DNA of 30,625 nt from positions 15,662-46,286 of the forward strand of contig MU657187.1 in NCBI GenBank assembly GCA_026770575.1, given 5' to 3'. The DNA is from Pelagophyceae sp. CCMP2097 (lineage: Eukaryota > Sar > Pelagophyceae). A program made the translations under genes and the position numbers. Below are positions 10,455 through 20,567 of this stretch, in pieces. Within the stretch, counting starts at the first letter, position 1; every line of letters begins with the position of its first letter. The notes beneath the pieces were generated by a model that had not been told where the DNA came from, made no database searches, and worked only from the letters and a program-made list of their open reading frames with translations.

Positions 10455-11655
10455 TTAGCTGGCGCCGCCGACGTAGCCCTCGTCGAGCGGGCCCGCGTCG
10501 GCCGCCGCGAGTTTGGCGCCTACAATTTTTTAAAAGTTTGATTTTTTAAAGTTTGATTTTTTAAAGTTTGATTTCGACTCATTCCTCTGGGCGAACGGAC
10601 CATCTTCGGTGCCAAAAAGTCCCTGGTAAAGCGCCAGCGAGCTGCCGTACAAGCGCGCGCGCAGCTTGGTGTCGTAGGCGTACGTCGAAGTGACCTGAAA
10701 AGAGCGTCCATCGAAGAAAATCATCTCGAAAATCGAAAAATACCTTCATCCCCGGCGGGAGCACGTGCTTGGAGTCCAGGGCCCACTCCAGCCAGACCTC
10801 CGCGGCCAGTTGCTGCGCCGTGATCACCGCGGCGACGTTCAAGTCGTTGAGGGGCAGCCTCAGGGCTAGCTTGAGAGGGCCGCTCGCGTCTTCCAAATCG
10901 CGAGGCGCCGGCGTCGGCGAATCCACTTTGTGCGCCCATGCAGAAATGCGCTCCTTGACGGCGTCGGTGAAGTACGCCTTTGCGAACTTGGTGCGGAAGC
11001 CGCTGTGCGCAAAGGCTTCGCGAGAGGCGGGGTCCGGAAATTCGCCGTCTGCCTTTGCCGTCTCGTAGGCGCCGTAAGCCTGCATGGACCGAATCGGGAG
11101 CGGCAAAGAGGGCCTTTGAGAAGTCCAGCCCCACCAAGGGTGGATTCTAACAAAGCAAGTCCGGCGCTTCCCGACGCACCCTCGGTCGCCAGTCGACGCG
11201 CAAGTCGATCGATCCGTCGACAATCGCAGCCCTGAGGGCGAGGTGTGGCACGTCGGTCAGGGGTCCGTTGAAGATGGTCAGCGCGGATAGGGTGCCTTGG
11301 ACGTGCGTGGATGCGAGCCAGGCGACGTTAGCGGGTCCGGGAGCGTCGTAGGCCAGCACCGTCGCCGCCTTACCGCCGATAGAGATCCCGTCGCCGGAAA
11401 GCCACGAGACGTCCGCTTTGGCCTCGATGGGCAGCGCCGCCGAAATCTAACTCCCGCGTCCAGCAGGCGACAAAGCATCGAAAGTATTTTGGCACTCACC
11501 TTTGCGACGGTATCTTCGTTGCATTTTGCAAACGCCGCGATGGCGTCGTCCGCGGCCGCGCGCACCGCAGTGCACCTTCCAAAACGCGGCCGAGGCGCGA
11601 CGAGTGCCGCCGCCGACGTCAGCAGCCCAGCCGTAACGACTCGGAGAAACTGCAT
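10455..11655 (-). CDS. Red chlorophyll catabolite reductase-like protein, plastid-targeted
   Basis: Model (minus): 11655-11500, 11446-11180, 11079-10744, 10694-10601, 10519-10455; 918 nt, 305 residues, close to plant RCC reductase (about 320). The N-terminus (MQFLRVVTAGLLTSAAALVA) is a hydrophobic signal-like segment followed by a basic stretch (PRPRFGRC), the bipartite layout used for secondary plastids. The core TIFNGPLTDVPHLALRAAIV followed by DLRVDWRPR matches the RCCR block containing the D/N-x-P-[HN] motif and the [DS]LxxxLDLxPR strand. The C-terminal WLEW...YDTKLRARLYG...YQGLFG matches the family's last helices. The plant enzyme reduces red chlorophyll catabolite with ferredoxin and belongs to the bilin-reductase fold; in algae the real substrate may be another bilin. 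Assignment is by motif reading only. Confidence 0.7.
10525..10574. repeat. Short AT-rich tandem repeat in the last RCCR intron
   Basis: Three copies of about 16 bp around AAGTTTGATTTTTTAA lie in intron 10520-10600, next to the acceptor on the minus strand. This is the only AT-rich intron block in the gene and may supply a pyrimidine tract. Confidence 0.8.
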
Positions 11656-12050
11656 CTTCGCCGAAATAGATCGCTTCGAGGCTGTCGAGCGATAAAGAAA
11701 TCCATTTTAATGAGCACCCAAACCCGCCCGGGCGAGGGTCCATGGTTGAGGTAGGACCTGTAGGATGGGCCCCCTCGGCGCGCGGGGCGCACGGCGGAGC
11801 GGGCACCCCGAAAGAGTCGGAGTCCATATTTGTGCAAATGGCATCTTTAATGACCCGCAGCTGTACAGCGCGGGTCGACACAGGGGCAGGGAGGGGGTGA
11901 GCGCCTTGAGCGCTTCAGGGTGCGCGCGTAGAGCGCTTTGGCGGGTGCGCGCTCTGAGCGGCGCGTCTTGCTTTTGGCGGGTCCGAAATCGGCGTGCGCG
12001 GCATCACTGTGCCGCGGCACACAGCCGGATCATTGCTCGGCGGAGCCGGA
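11656..12050. other. Upstream region of the RCCR-like gene
   Basis: This 395-bp spacer separates two genes both transcribed leftwards. It should hold the RCCR promoter. No TATA box or intact frame with family features is evident. A tandem duplication sits at its right edge. Confidence 0.4.
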
Positions 12051-12064
12051 TCATTGCTCTGCGG
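12023..12064. repeat. 21-bp tandem duplication across the stop codon of the PT-rich gene
   Basis: Copies 12023-12043 and 12044-12064 differ at one base. The inner copy contains the last codons and the TGA (minus strand, 12053-12051). The outer copy is a duplicate of the gene end in the trailer. Confidence 0.85.
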
Positions 12065-12184
12065 AGACCTTGGCCGACGCGGAGACGGTGCCCGCGCCCT
12101 TCATCATGAAGAATGCGACGGCGGCGCCGATCAAGAGCACGCCGCCGCCGACGACGACGACAATGATGATGATCGTCGTCGTGC

Positions 12185-12215
<31 letters not shown>

Positions 12216-14846
12216 GCCGCCGGGCGCGGCCGTGGGCACGGCCGTGGGCGCGGGCGTCGGCGCGGGCGTCGGCGCGTCACTGGGCGACTTGGTCGGCGAC
12301 GCCGTCGGCTGCGACGTCGGCGTGTGCGTCGGGGCGGGCGATTGGATGGCGAAAGAGACCTTTGAATCGTCGATGGCCGCGATGGCCGCGGAAGTCGCCA
12401 CCGGGTCCAGTGAGTATCCTCCAGTGACGCCGTTGGCCGTGAGCTGCTGCTGGAAGTTCGTCTCGTATAACCCGGAGTCGATGGCCGCCTTGACTTTAGT
12501 CTTCAGCGCCGCGACGGATGCCGCGACTTGGTTGACCACGTCCGAGCCGACGGTCCCGACTAACGTCAGTCGAATGGTAAACTCCACGGCCAGCTCGCCA
12601 GCCAGCAAAGTGCGGCGGGCCTTGACGTTGGCGTTGGTGATGGTGATCTTGTCGGCGGCCACGTCTGCGCTCTCGCCAAAGGCTTGGCGAACGGAGAGCT
12701 TTGCCTTTTCATCCGCGAGAAACTCGGCACCGGTCTGGTCAGTATTAAAAGTCGCCTCGGCCTGTACGTCCACGTCCGTCGCAGCGTTCGTCGGCGAAAC
12801 GGTCGGCACCGCCGTCGTCGGCACAGGCGTCGGGTTATGCGTCGGATCTTTGGTCGGAGACAGCGTCGGCTCCATCGTCGGCACCGGCGAGGGCGATGCC
12901 TGTTCCTTGTAGATGCAATAGTCCTTGGACGACGTATCGGCGATGGCCAGCTTGGCGGCGACCACGTCGGCGTAGGTGAAGCCGTCGGTGAGGCCGCCCT
13001 GGACTTTCGTGAAAACCGAGTTCGGAGCGGGCAGAGCGCCGACGAAGAAGCCGTCGGCGCCGGCGGCAAAGTTCAGGCCGCGGCCGGCGCCCTGGTACAT
13101 GACGCACGTGCACTTCGTCGGTCCCGTCGTTGGGAACGCCGTCGTGGGGACGGCCGTCGGCTTTGGCGTCGGCGTCGTGGACGGCGACGGCGTCGGGCCC
13201 GGCGTCGTCGGCGCAGACGTGGGCACCGCCGTCGGCGTGCCAGACGGCTTGGGCGTCGACGAGGGCAGCGCGGTGGGCGTCGGCGAGGGCAGCGACGAGG
13301 GCAGCGGCGTCGGTACGGGCGTCGGGCAGGAGACGGCCTTGAAGCGGCAGCAGGCGTCGTTGTACTGCACGCGCGGGCTGATGTCCGTCGACGCCGACGC
13401 GGAGCCGGCGAGGAAGGCGAAGTTGGGGCAGATGGCCGTCGGGGAAGCCGACGGCGCTGGAGTGGGGACGGACGTCGGCGCAGACGAGGGCGCCTCAGCA
13501 GGGCTTACCGACGGCGCCGTGGTCATGTACGTCGGTTCCGCGGAAGGCCCCGGCGTGGAAAACGTCGGCGCGTGCGTCGGCGGCGGGGCCGTCGGCGCGA
13601 TCGACGGCGAGGTCGGCGTCTTCGTCGGCGTCGGCGTGTCGTACGAAGGCTGCACCGTCGGAACCGAAGACGGCGGCGTCGAAGGCGTGCCCGTGGGCTT
13701 GGGCGTCGGGACGCTCGAAGGCACCGGCGTCGGCGGCGTCGAGGGCCGGCCGGTGGGCTTGGGAAACGGGACGCCCGTGGGCTTGGGCGCCGGGACGCCG
13801 GACGGGAACGGGGTCTGCGAAGGCACCGTCGTCGGCGCGGGCGAAGGCTTGCCCGACGGGCTTGCGGTCGAGGGCGCGGGCGTCGGCGGCGACGAGGGCA
13901 ATGGCGACGGGGCCACGGTCTCAGCGAATTCGTCAAAGGCGTAGACGCACCCGCAATAGTCCGTAATGCTCTGGATGCAATGGCCAATCGTCGGCGCGCC
14001 CGTCGGCACCATTGAAGGCTTGGGCGTGGGGAAGGCGGTCGTCGGCGACATGGTCGGTGACTGCGTCGGGGTCGGCGAAGGCTTGGACGTCGTCGGGACC
14101 TTGGTCGGGAGCCCATCGAGCGTCGGCCCCGGCGTCGGGGCGGCGGTCGGCGTCGCCGTCGGCCCGGGCGTCGTCGGCGTCGCCGTGGAAGGAGAAAGCG
14201 TCGGGACGCTCGAGGGCACCGGCGTCGGCACCATGCTCGGCTTTGGCGCCGGGTTGGACGAGGGGACGGACGTCGGCGGTGACGAGGGGACGGACGTCGA
14301 CGGCGAAACGGACGGCGCGGCCGACGGCGCGGGCACCGTCGGCGCCGTCGTCGTCGGCGCCGCCGACGGCGCGGGCACCGTCGGGGACACGGTCGGGGAC
14401 ACGGTCGGGGACACGGTCGGGGACACGGTCGGGCTGACCGTGGGAGCAACAGTCGGCGCAACCGTCGGGGTGACCGTAGGTTCCGCGATACTCGGCGCCG
14501 CCGTGGGCGAGACGGTGGGCGCAACCGAGGGCCCCGGCGTCGGGGAAATCGTAGGTGAAGCGGTCGGGCTCGCCGTGGGCACGGCCGAGGGCTGCGGCGT
14601 CAGCGTGGGCGCGGCCGAGGGTTTGCTCGTGGGGGTTCGAGACGGGACCGCCGAGGGGAGCGTCGTCGGCGTCGAGGAGCAGGCGTTCTCGTCGAACGTG
14701 AAGCAGCAGCTTGCGGGCATTGCGTCAAAGGTGAAGCCGAGCGCGTCGCCGGTGAAGACGTCGCCGGTGACGTACTCGGCGCAGTTGCCAAAGTCCTGCG
14801 CTTGCGCGCTTGCGAGGAGCGCCGCCAGGAGCGAAAGCCGTGCCAT
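12051..14846 (-). CDS. PT-rich mucin-like type I membrane protein with cysteine modules
   Basis: Intronless frame of 931 residues. Residues 1-16 (MARLSLLAALLASAQA) form a cleavable signal peptide. The ectodomain consists of PTxxPSxxPT-type Ser/Thr/Pro repeats, likely heavily O-glycosylated. They are interrupted by four short cysteine modules at about residues 17-58 (CCFTFDENAC), 288-314 (CIQSITDYCGCVYAFDE), 470-505 (YNDACCRF) and 577-647 (CTCVMYQG...CIYKEQ). Residues 689-834 form a globular domain whose length and alternating pattern (EFTIRLTLVGTV) recall SEA-like membrane-proximal domains. A poly-Asp run precedes a membrane segment at about 887-914 (TTTIIIIVVVV...FFMM) and a short tail. Proteins of this style are frequent in pelagophyte and haptophyte genomes; a cell-surface, adhesive or mucilage role is inferred. 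The opposite strand has long frames only because the repeat lacks stops. Confidence 0.85.
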
Positions 14847-15537
14847 AGTCAGTCGCGCCGGAGGGAGTGTCAGTAGTACTACTAGTCCAGTTACCGTTTA
14901 TTTGTGGCGAAACGGTTCTCACGCGTTGTTTTTGTCTTCGTTGGAGGGCCGTTGACAAACGGCACGTTCCAGAATCCTGGTCCTCGACGACGGGCAGGGC
15001 GCGGGGCGCGCGATTTCGACGGGCAACGGGATGCGCGGTGTCCCGAACCGTGTTGCGCTTCCGGCGCGCCTCGTTTTTTCTAACCGGATTTGCTCCACGA
15101 TTGTGTCAGTACAATTGTAAGCGTGGGATGATGACGCTGCAAATTTTCGCCTTCCTTACGACACGTGCGAGGGAGGGCTTTGATACGGGGCTTGGCTACT
15201 GCCCGTGCCGTGCACACGAGGCGCCGGTCGGGGCCTCTTGTCCGGCGATGCAGCGCATTCCGGCGATTTCGCACCGTTGCGGCGCGGTTCTCACCCGAAC
15301 CATAACCCTATGCCCTAAGGATTACAAGGGCGTAGCGCACAGGGCTAAAGGCCAGGTCAGGGTTAGTGGGAGGGCTAAGAGGGCAGTCTAGGTAGAGCTA
15401 GAGAAAGAGCTAAGAGGTCGGTTTTCCGCGGGGCCCATCGTCGTCTACGGCGGCGCGTGTGGTCTTCCGAAAGAAATCAATGTTTTTAGCGATACGTCGT
15501 GGTTTTGTGTCGCGTTTCACGCGATCGTTCCGGCTTC
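14847..15537. promoter_or_regulatory. Divergent intergenic region with telomere-like motifs
   Basis: This 690-bp spacer lies between the start of the PT-rich gene (minus) and that of UPRT (plus), so it should carry both promoters. The segment 15298-15400 carries CCCTAA- and AGGGTTAG-like words facing each other (AACCATAACCCTATGCCCTAA, then AGGGCTAAAGG and CAGGGTTAGTGG). No coding frame is convincing. Confidence 0.45.
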
Positions 15538-17531
15538 ATGGACCCGCCGGGCGTCGTCGTCCTGCGCGGCGCCGCCGTCCGAGGCCTGCTCACGACGCTC
15601 CGCGACAAGGCGTCGACCCAGGTCAGCGCCGCGTCAAAGGGCCGAATCCGACTCTGCCTCGAGCGACTCCGCGCTGCCTCCCTCACGCTTTGGCCCAGGC
15701 CGCCTTCGTACACGCCGCAGACCGCCTCTGCCACTTGCTCGCCGAAGAGGCGCTCGCCACGATGCCGTCTTTGGCCGCGTCCGATGCGCGCCTTTCGACC
15801 GCTTTGTGCGCCGTCGGCCGCGTATACCGCTTCACCTCGTAGCGTCGTCGAGGTCCGCGTGTTGTCGCCGTGCGGGTGGTTCGACGGCGTGCGGACGCTT
15901 GATGGCTCGGAGCTGTGCATCGTGGATATCATGCGCTCTGGCGGCATCCTCCTCGAGGCGCGTCATCAAACGTCGTATCGCGGAGGATTCCGGCAGACCG
16001 CGGATTAGGCAGTGCGGCGCCTCGCGCCGACGGCCAAGACGGTGCGTACCGCGCCGCCTTCGAGGACGCGGCCGCGGGGCGACGTGGCGTCCGACCCTTT
16101 CCGCTTCAGGCCAAGATACTCATCCAGCGCGACGAAGCGACGGCGCCAACCCGCGTCGGTGGAGGAGGACGAGACGCTGGCAGGGGCAAAGACGGGGGGC
16201 GCTGCCGGATCGCCCCCGCGCTGCCGCCGTCACCGCCTTGCCAGGCGCTGCCGACGCTGCTGTACTCCAAGCTGCCGCCGCGCGTGACGGAACTGCAGGT
16301 CCTGCTCTGCGACCCGATGCTCGCCACAGGCGGTACGTCTCGCGACGGGCGTCTTCGGGGCCGCCAAACGGCCCTAGCGTTTTCCCGAGCGCATTGCTCG
16401 AGACGCGTAGGCTCGGCGCTCACGGCGGTGCGCGTGCTCCTGGCCGCCGGCGTGCCGGAGGAGCGCATCGTCTTTGCGAACGTCGTGAGTGGACGCCCCT
16501 CGGGATGCCCGTTTTCGGGGATGCAGCCGCGCCTGGGGATGCCCGTTTTCGGGGATGCAGCCGCGCCTGGGGATGCCCGTTTTCGGGGATGCCGGGCGTT
16601 TGAGCCGCAGTTTCGTCTCTTCCCAGCGCCTTTGACCGTTTCCCGAGACGACAATCGTAGGTCTGCTGCCCCGAAGGTAATTCGCGCCGCCTTCGTCGCC
16701 CCGCGACGCGCCCCCCGCGACGCGTTTCTAGGCCTCGCGCATCTGAGGCTCCACGCGCCGCTCGTCCGCGTCATCACGTGCGCCATCGACGAATGCCGAA
16801 ACCCGCGTCGTATTGGCCGAGGACGCGGGGGAAACAAACGATGCTCGTCGAGACGCTCGTCGAGACGCTCGTAAAGCCGCGAGCGGCAGAGGCCCCGGCG
16901 TGCAGGGCACGGCGCGGATGGGGCCACGGGGTATACGCCCATGGCGGCCTAGAGACACTGGGACGCGTCGTCGTGTACCGTACTACTCCATGCCATCAAA
17001 TACTAATCACAGGCCTCAACGAGGAGAAATACATCGTCCCCGGCCTCGGCGACTTCGGCGACCGCTACTACGGTGCGCCGCCGCGTCCGTTTTCACGGGA
17101 CCAGGTCCTCGGCAACCGTATGTGCGGGGCCCGACGTGCGGGGCCCGACGTGCGCGATCCTACGTGCGAGACGCACCTGCGGGACCCTACATACGGGACT
17201 CTACGTACGGAGCCCTACGTACGAGACGCTACGTACAGGATCCTACATGCGGGTCGATAATGCGGGTCCCTCCATGCAGGAAGATCCTCTCTACGGGGAA
17301 CCCTCTCTGGAATCTTGCACACGGCTCTCTCGACCTGGGTCGCTCGCCGTCCGAGCGTCGAGGAAGGGCCGTCGAAGAAGGGCCTTGACGGTCCCTCGCT
17401 GGGTCCGAGGCCGGGGCTTGGACGGGCCTCGTCGTGGGGCCTTGTCAGCGTCTCTCCCCAGAGGCCGGGAGGGACGCCTCTCAGGAACGCCTCTCTCGTT
17501 GCCGGACGCTCCGCGGCGATCAGGCACCTAA
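15538..17531 (+). CDS. Uracil phosphoribosyltransferase, 11 exons with micro-exons
   Basis: Model: 15538-15621, 15699-15766, 15843-15961, 16013-16041, 16110-16154, 16245-16332, 16411-16484, 16661-16676, 16732-16809, 17013-17072, 17524-17531; 669 nt, 222 residues, normal UPRT size. Blocks in order: LLTTLRDKAST, LCHLLAEEAL, IVDIMRSGGILLEALRRL, KILIQRDEATA, LLYSKLPP, the PRPP loop CDPMLATGG (about 138-145), AAGVPEERIVFANVV, CCPEGL, and the uracil-binding C-terminus YIVPGLGDFGDRYYGT. The enzyme makes UMP from uracil and PRPP in pyrimidine salvage. No fused uridine kinase is visible. Exon 8 has 16 nt and the last exon 8 nt (two bases of a Gly codon, Thr, stop). The donor of exon 9 could instead be at 16806/16807. 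Two introns hold tandem repeats. Confidence 0.9.
16502..16597. repeat. 34-bp tandem repeat in UPRT intron 7
   Basis: Two full copies (16502-16535, 16536-16569) and a partial third share the core GGGATGCCCGTTTTCGGGG. They lie inside the intron that precedes the 16-nt exon. Confidence 0.9.
17105..17280. repeat. Degenerate 14-15-bp minisatellite in the last UPRT intron
   Basis: About a dozen units of the form TACGTGCGGGACCC (variants TACGTACGAGACGC, TACATACGGGACTC) lie in the 451-nt intron just before the 8-nt last exon. The unit differs in sequence from the CAAGGTCCC family but has the same length and decay pattern. Confidence 0.8.
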
Positions 17532-18229
17532 CGGCTCCATGGAGGGCCTCTGGGGCGCGCCGGCGCTCTGAGGCGGTGCGCCGGTTGGCAGCATTGCATA
17601 TATACGGACATGTCATATAAACTTTGGACATACTCCGCGCCGGCCGCGCGCGCCCCGAGGCGCCCCGCGCGCGCCACGCCGGAGCCTCCGCGGATCGCGC
17701 GTCGTACATAAAAGAGACGCCTCGGCCCGTGGTCTCGGTTCGCAGCAGCATCCGAACCGCCGCCGGCAGCGGCCCGTTCGCGGGCGCCGCTCTATAGCGG
17801 CGGCGGGCCCCTCGGATGCCCCGAGCCTCGCTTGAAAGGCAACAGGCCCGATCGGAGGGGCCTCTGTCGTCCGTCATCAGAGGCTTGTCCGGACGAGGCG
17901 CCGCGGACCGCCGGGCCCCACCGACTTTCCGATTGAGGCGGCCCATCGCAGTGATGGATGAAAGCCCGGCGCCGCCGCCGGCTCCTCGCAGGATAGGGGC
18001 CTATTGACTCCGTAGCAGGAAAGGGGCCTCGTTGGCAAAGTGGGTATCTTGGAATTGGGGCTGTTTCCCCGCGAGGGGCCTTGCTTGGAAGCATCGAGAT
18101 ATAGTCTCGCCTCGTCGTCTGTCAAAACCCGGGCGCCGCGTCGCGAGATGTGCAGTCGCGGTTGCGTCAAGGATCGGCGGGATGCCGCAAGCAAAGATTG
18201 TTCCCAGGTGAAGGTGAAGTTGCACTAAA
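17532..18229. other. Gap with promoter-like and hairpin features, no supported gene
   Basis: GC-rich, about 700 bp. AT-containing words at 17598-17632 (ATATATAC, CATATAAAC) and ACATAAAAGAG at 17706-17716 look like TATA elements on the plus strand. An inverted repeat (17748-17765 against 17799-17819) follows. The plus frame 17816-18007 (63 codons) starts inside its right arm and resembles nothing known. On the minus strand, LTDDEARLYLDAS (about 18080-18120) looks protein-like and might be an exon of the broken MYND gene. Confidence 0.4.
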
Positions 18230-18541
18230 AATTACCGTTTGAAAAGGCGGAATTTTAAATTTTACGAAAAACTATTGCTGTAAAAATGAAAATCATCGAA
18301 ATTTTAAAAGGCCGATAATTAAGACAAAACGACCAGATTCGGAACCGCAGCGTCGAGGCGCGTCAAACGCGCTACAGTACTTTTTATTACAAATCATGAT
18401 GGCTTTGTATAAATCGCCGTTAAAAACGGGATCGCAGGCTACTATCAGTTCGAGGGAAGGTACAGTTCTTAGATAGTAATAGGCTCCCGGCCCCTGCGGG
18501 GCCCTGTACGAGCTGGCACGCCTTGGAGCAGTAGTGCCGCG
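18230..18541. other. AT-rich island, left part
   Basis: An abrupt fall in GC starts at about 18229. No gene is seen beyond the MYND fragment at its right side. The junction at 18480-18510 carries a TAATAGGCTCCCGGCCCC word that recurs as ATTACGGCTCCCGGCC at 19321 and TTTACGGCTCCCGACCC at 30167, all in the same orientation. Confidence 0.5.
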
Positions 18542-19092
18542 ATTTGCACTTGGTGCAGTGCTTGCATAGGGCCCCCGTAAAGGCTATCCCTTCGTATGAA
18601 AAATCAATGCATTTTTCGAAAATCAATGCAATTTTTGAAAATCGCAAAAATTAAACTTTTTGAGATTTTAGACGCCACTTAGCGCATTCGACGCGCGCTG
18701 ACGCGGTAAGTCCGAATCTGCCACTTTTAGCGTGATTCGCGATAGTCGACATTCTTAGCGATAAACGTCATTTGACGCTCGGCACAACGGTATTTTCGTC
18801 ACTATCGTGCTCCAGGTCCGCCAAATGCGAAATTCAAAAACCACGAAACCCACTGCCGAAAACGGCCGGACGCGTTTAATTGCCTTCAAGTTCCCTGCGA
18901 GTGAAGATGTCCCACTGCCGAAAACGGTCGAAAAAAAGAACTGTAAAGAACGTTCCTTGTTTTGGGCAGGAAAAAGCTTACAGATCCACTAGGAATTCCT
19001 ACTGCAGGATACCTCTTGCCCTTGAGTAGGCGTCCTTCAAAGGGCGCACCCCCTACGGGGGCCCCTGTATTTGCACTTGGTGCAGTGCTTGC
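18542..19092. repeat. 24-bp direct repeats flanking the AT-rich insert
   Basis: 18542-18565 and 19069-19092 are identical on the plus strand (core TTGCACTTGGTGCAGTGCTT). On the minus strand each encodes KHCTKCK. They bracket 503 bp of AT-rich DNA. Confidence 0.9.
18566..19068. mobile_element. Candidate non-autonomous TIR element (MITE-like) in the MYND frame
   Basis: The insert begins ATAGGGCCCCCGTAAAGG and ends, read inwards from the other side, ACAGGGGCCCCCGTAGGGGG, giving terminal inverted repeats of about 18 bp. The interior is AT-rich and noncoding, with a duplicated word CCCACTGCCGAAAACGG (about 18850 and 18910). The right end (about 19016-19068) is closely related to the short element at 29633-29711. 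No transposase frame is present. Confidence 0.55.
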
Positions 19093-19147
19093 CGCCCGGC
19101 GCGTCGCAGACGCAGCACGGCTTGGGCGCGGCCGGCAACTCCTCCAT

Positions 19148-20567
19148 CGTGGGCGGTGGTCCTCTCCTTCTTGACGCTCGTACTCTCGATCGACCGACGC
19201 GAGGTCACGCGGCTCGCCCCGCCCGCCTCTGTTCGAACTCTGGGGCTCAGGCTGAAACTTGGGGCTGGGGTGCAGTACCGCGGGTCTCCCGGGCACCTTT
19301 CGGCTATAGCTTTAGCTAAAGATTACGGCTCCCGGCCGAGCTCGGCCGAGTCGCCTTCGCGAATTCGACGGGCGGCCGGCCGGGTCCCGACGCTCTTCCG
19401 ACGAGCAGTCCGACGACGGCGGCTCGGGGCGTGTCCTTTCAGACAATATACGGTCAACGGACAGAGTCGCACCGGTGGCGCAGCGTGCGAGTGCTCTTGG
19501 AACCTACGCGGCCGAGAACCCTCCAACGCCGTCCGGCCCCAGAATCCAGGATCGATTCGAAGCGGCGCGGAGGTGCCCGAAGCCATACGCCCACGCCGAG
19601 CCGCATCGCCCGCCACCGTCGACGCGCGTCGCAGCCCGCCGCGCTTTTCCAAGACTCCGAGGATCACATTCCTTTCGCCCGGCACTCTGCCAAGGATCGA
19701 ATTGCGGCCCAGGATGGCGCTCATCATGCAACCTCGCCCACGCCACAGCCGCGCGAGGCCCACCGTCCGCCTCGTCGCAGCGCGGCAGCCGAGGACGCCA
19801 ATCGCCGTCCGTCGCGGGGCACTGAGGAGGATCGACGCGAGGCTGTTTCGCCACCTCTTGGAACCATGCGCGCCGCGTCCGTCGTCCAAGCACGATCGTG
19901 ACTCGAAAGCACCGTAGAGCCCCACGGTCAAAGGACAGCACGGCCGTCCTGGGCGGACTTCCGAGTCACCTCCGCTGTGGATCCGAATTCCGTGGCTCGG
20001 CATCGGATCGAAGCGACGCACCATGATCTACCCAGGTCATTCGTCCATGCATGCACGCGCAGGCGTCCGCCCGGCCGCGGCCGGCCCGGACTCGAGAGCA
20101 CCGTCGATCGTCCGACGCCTCGGTCGCCCGAAATCTGGCTCTGCAGAGCTGGTGGGTTCTGGAGAAGCTGGGTGGTTCTGGATCATGGCTTTCGCGGCGC
20201 ACCGCGAACGGCGCGGCCGTATATGCATGAAGTCTTTCGCAGCCCGCCGCGGACGGACACGCGGACGGACACGAAAGTTTAAAGGCCCGTCTTTCAAGCG
20301 CGCCGCATGACCCAGCTGCCCACGATGTACGAGTTCGCTGTGCCACGCTTCGACGAGTTGCGCACCACGATCCAATAAACGACCGAAACGTCCGACGGGT
20401 GTTGCGAGTCCACACTTTCGACGGCCGAGTCAAGTGCAAGTGTTTTGAGCGCAAAGTGTTAGTCAGTGTGCGCCGAGTGCGGCGCGGCGCTCTTCGACCA
20501 AGTGCGAAGTGTGAGCACTTGCCCCCTTGCAGAAAAGGGTCCTCCGGCTCGCCCGGCGGCCGCCGCC
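19148..20567. other. Gap of 1.4 kb, no supported gene
   Basis: The stretch lies upstream of the MYND start and downstream of the ETF-QO stop. The longest frame is on the minus strand, 20024-19323 (233 codons, beginning MVRRFDPMPSHGIRIHSGG). It has no recognisable domain and overlaps an equally open plus frame (19156-19917), so its coding status is doubtful. The motif CPLTV occurs twice in it. No RNA gene was recognised. Confidence 0.4.

Larger units (their letters stand above)
18420..19147 (-). pseudogene. MYND zinc-finger reading frame split by an AT-rich insertion
   Basis: The minus-strand ATG at 19147 opens MEELPAAPKPCCVCDAPGG followed by KHCTKCK, the first half of a MYND finger (C-x2-C-x7-C-x2-C). 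The frame then enters AT-rich DNA. The second half appears at 18565-18485 as KHCTKCKSRHYCSKACQ, with its own copy of KHCTKCK. Joining the two across the shared 24-bp segment would give the full C-x2-C-x7-C-x2-C-x4-YC-x3-C spacing. No GT/GC-AG pair that I can find removes the insert exactly, so this reads as a disrupted gene. A spliced form using unusual sites cannot be excluded. After the final CQ the frame again meets an ACAGGGCCCC-type sequence, suggesting a second insertion. Confidence 0.6.

Noticed and set aside
12684..14015. 443-codon and other plus-strand frames opposite the PT-rich gene
   Set aside because: They are Arg-only or Gly/Val-only translations of the complement of PT repeats; the minus frame has signal peptide, cysteine modules and membrane segment.
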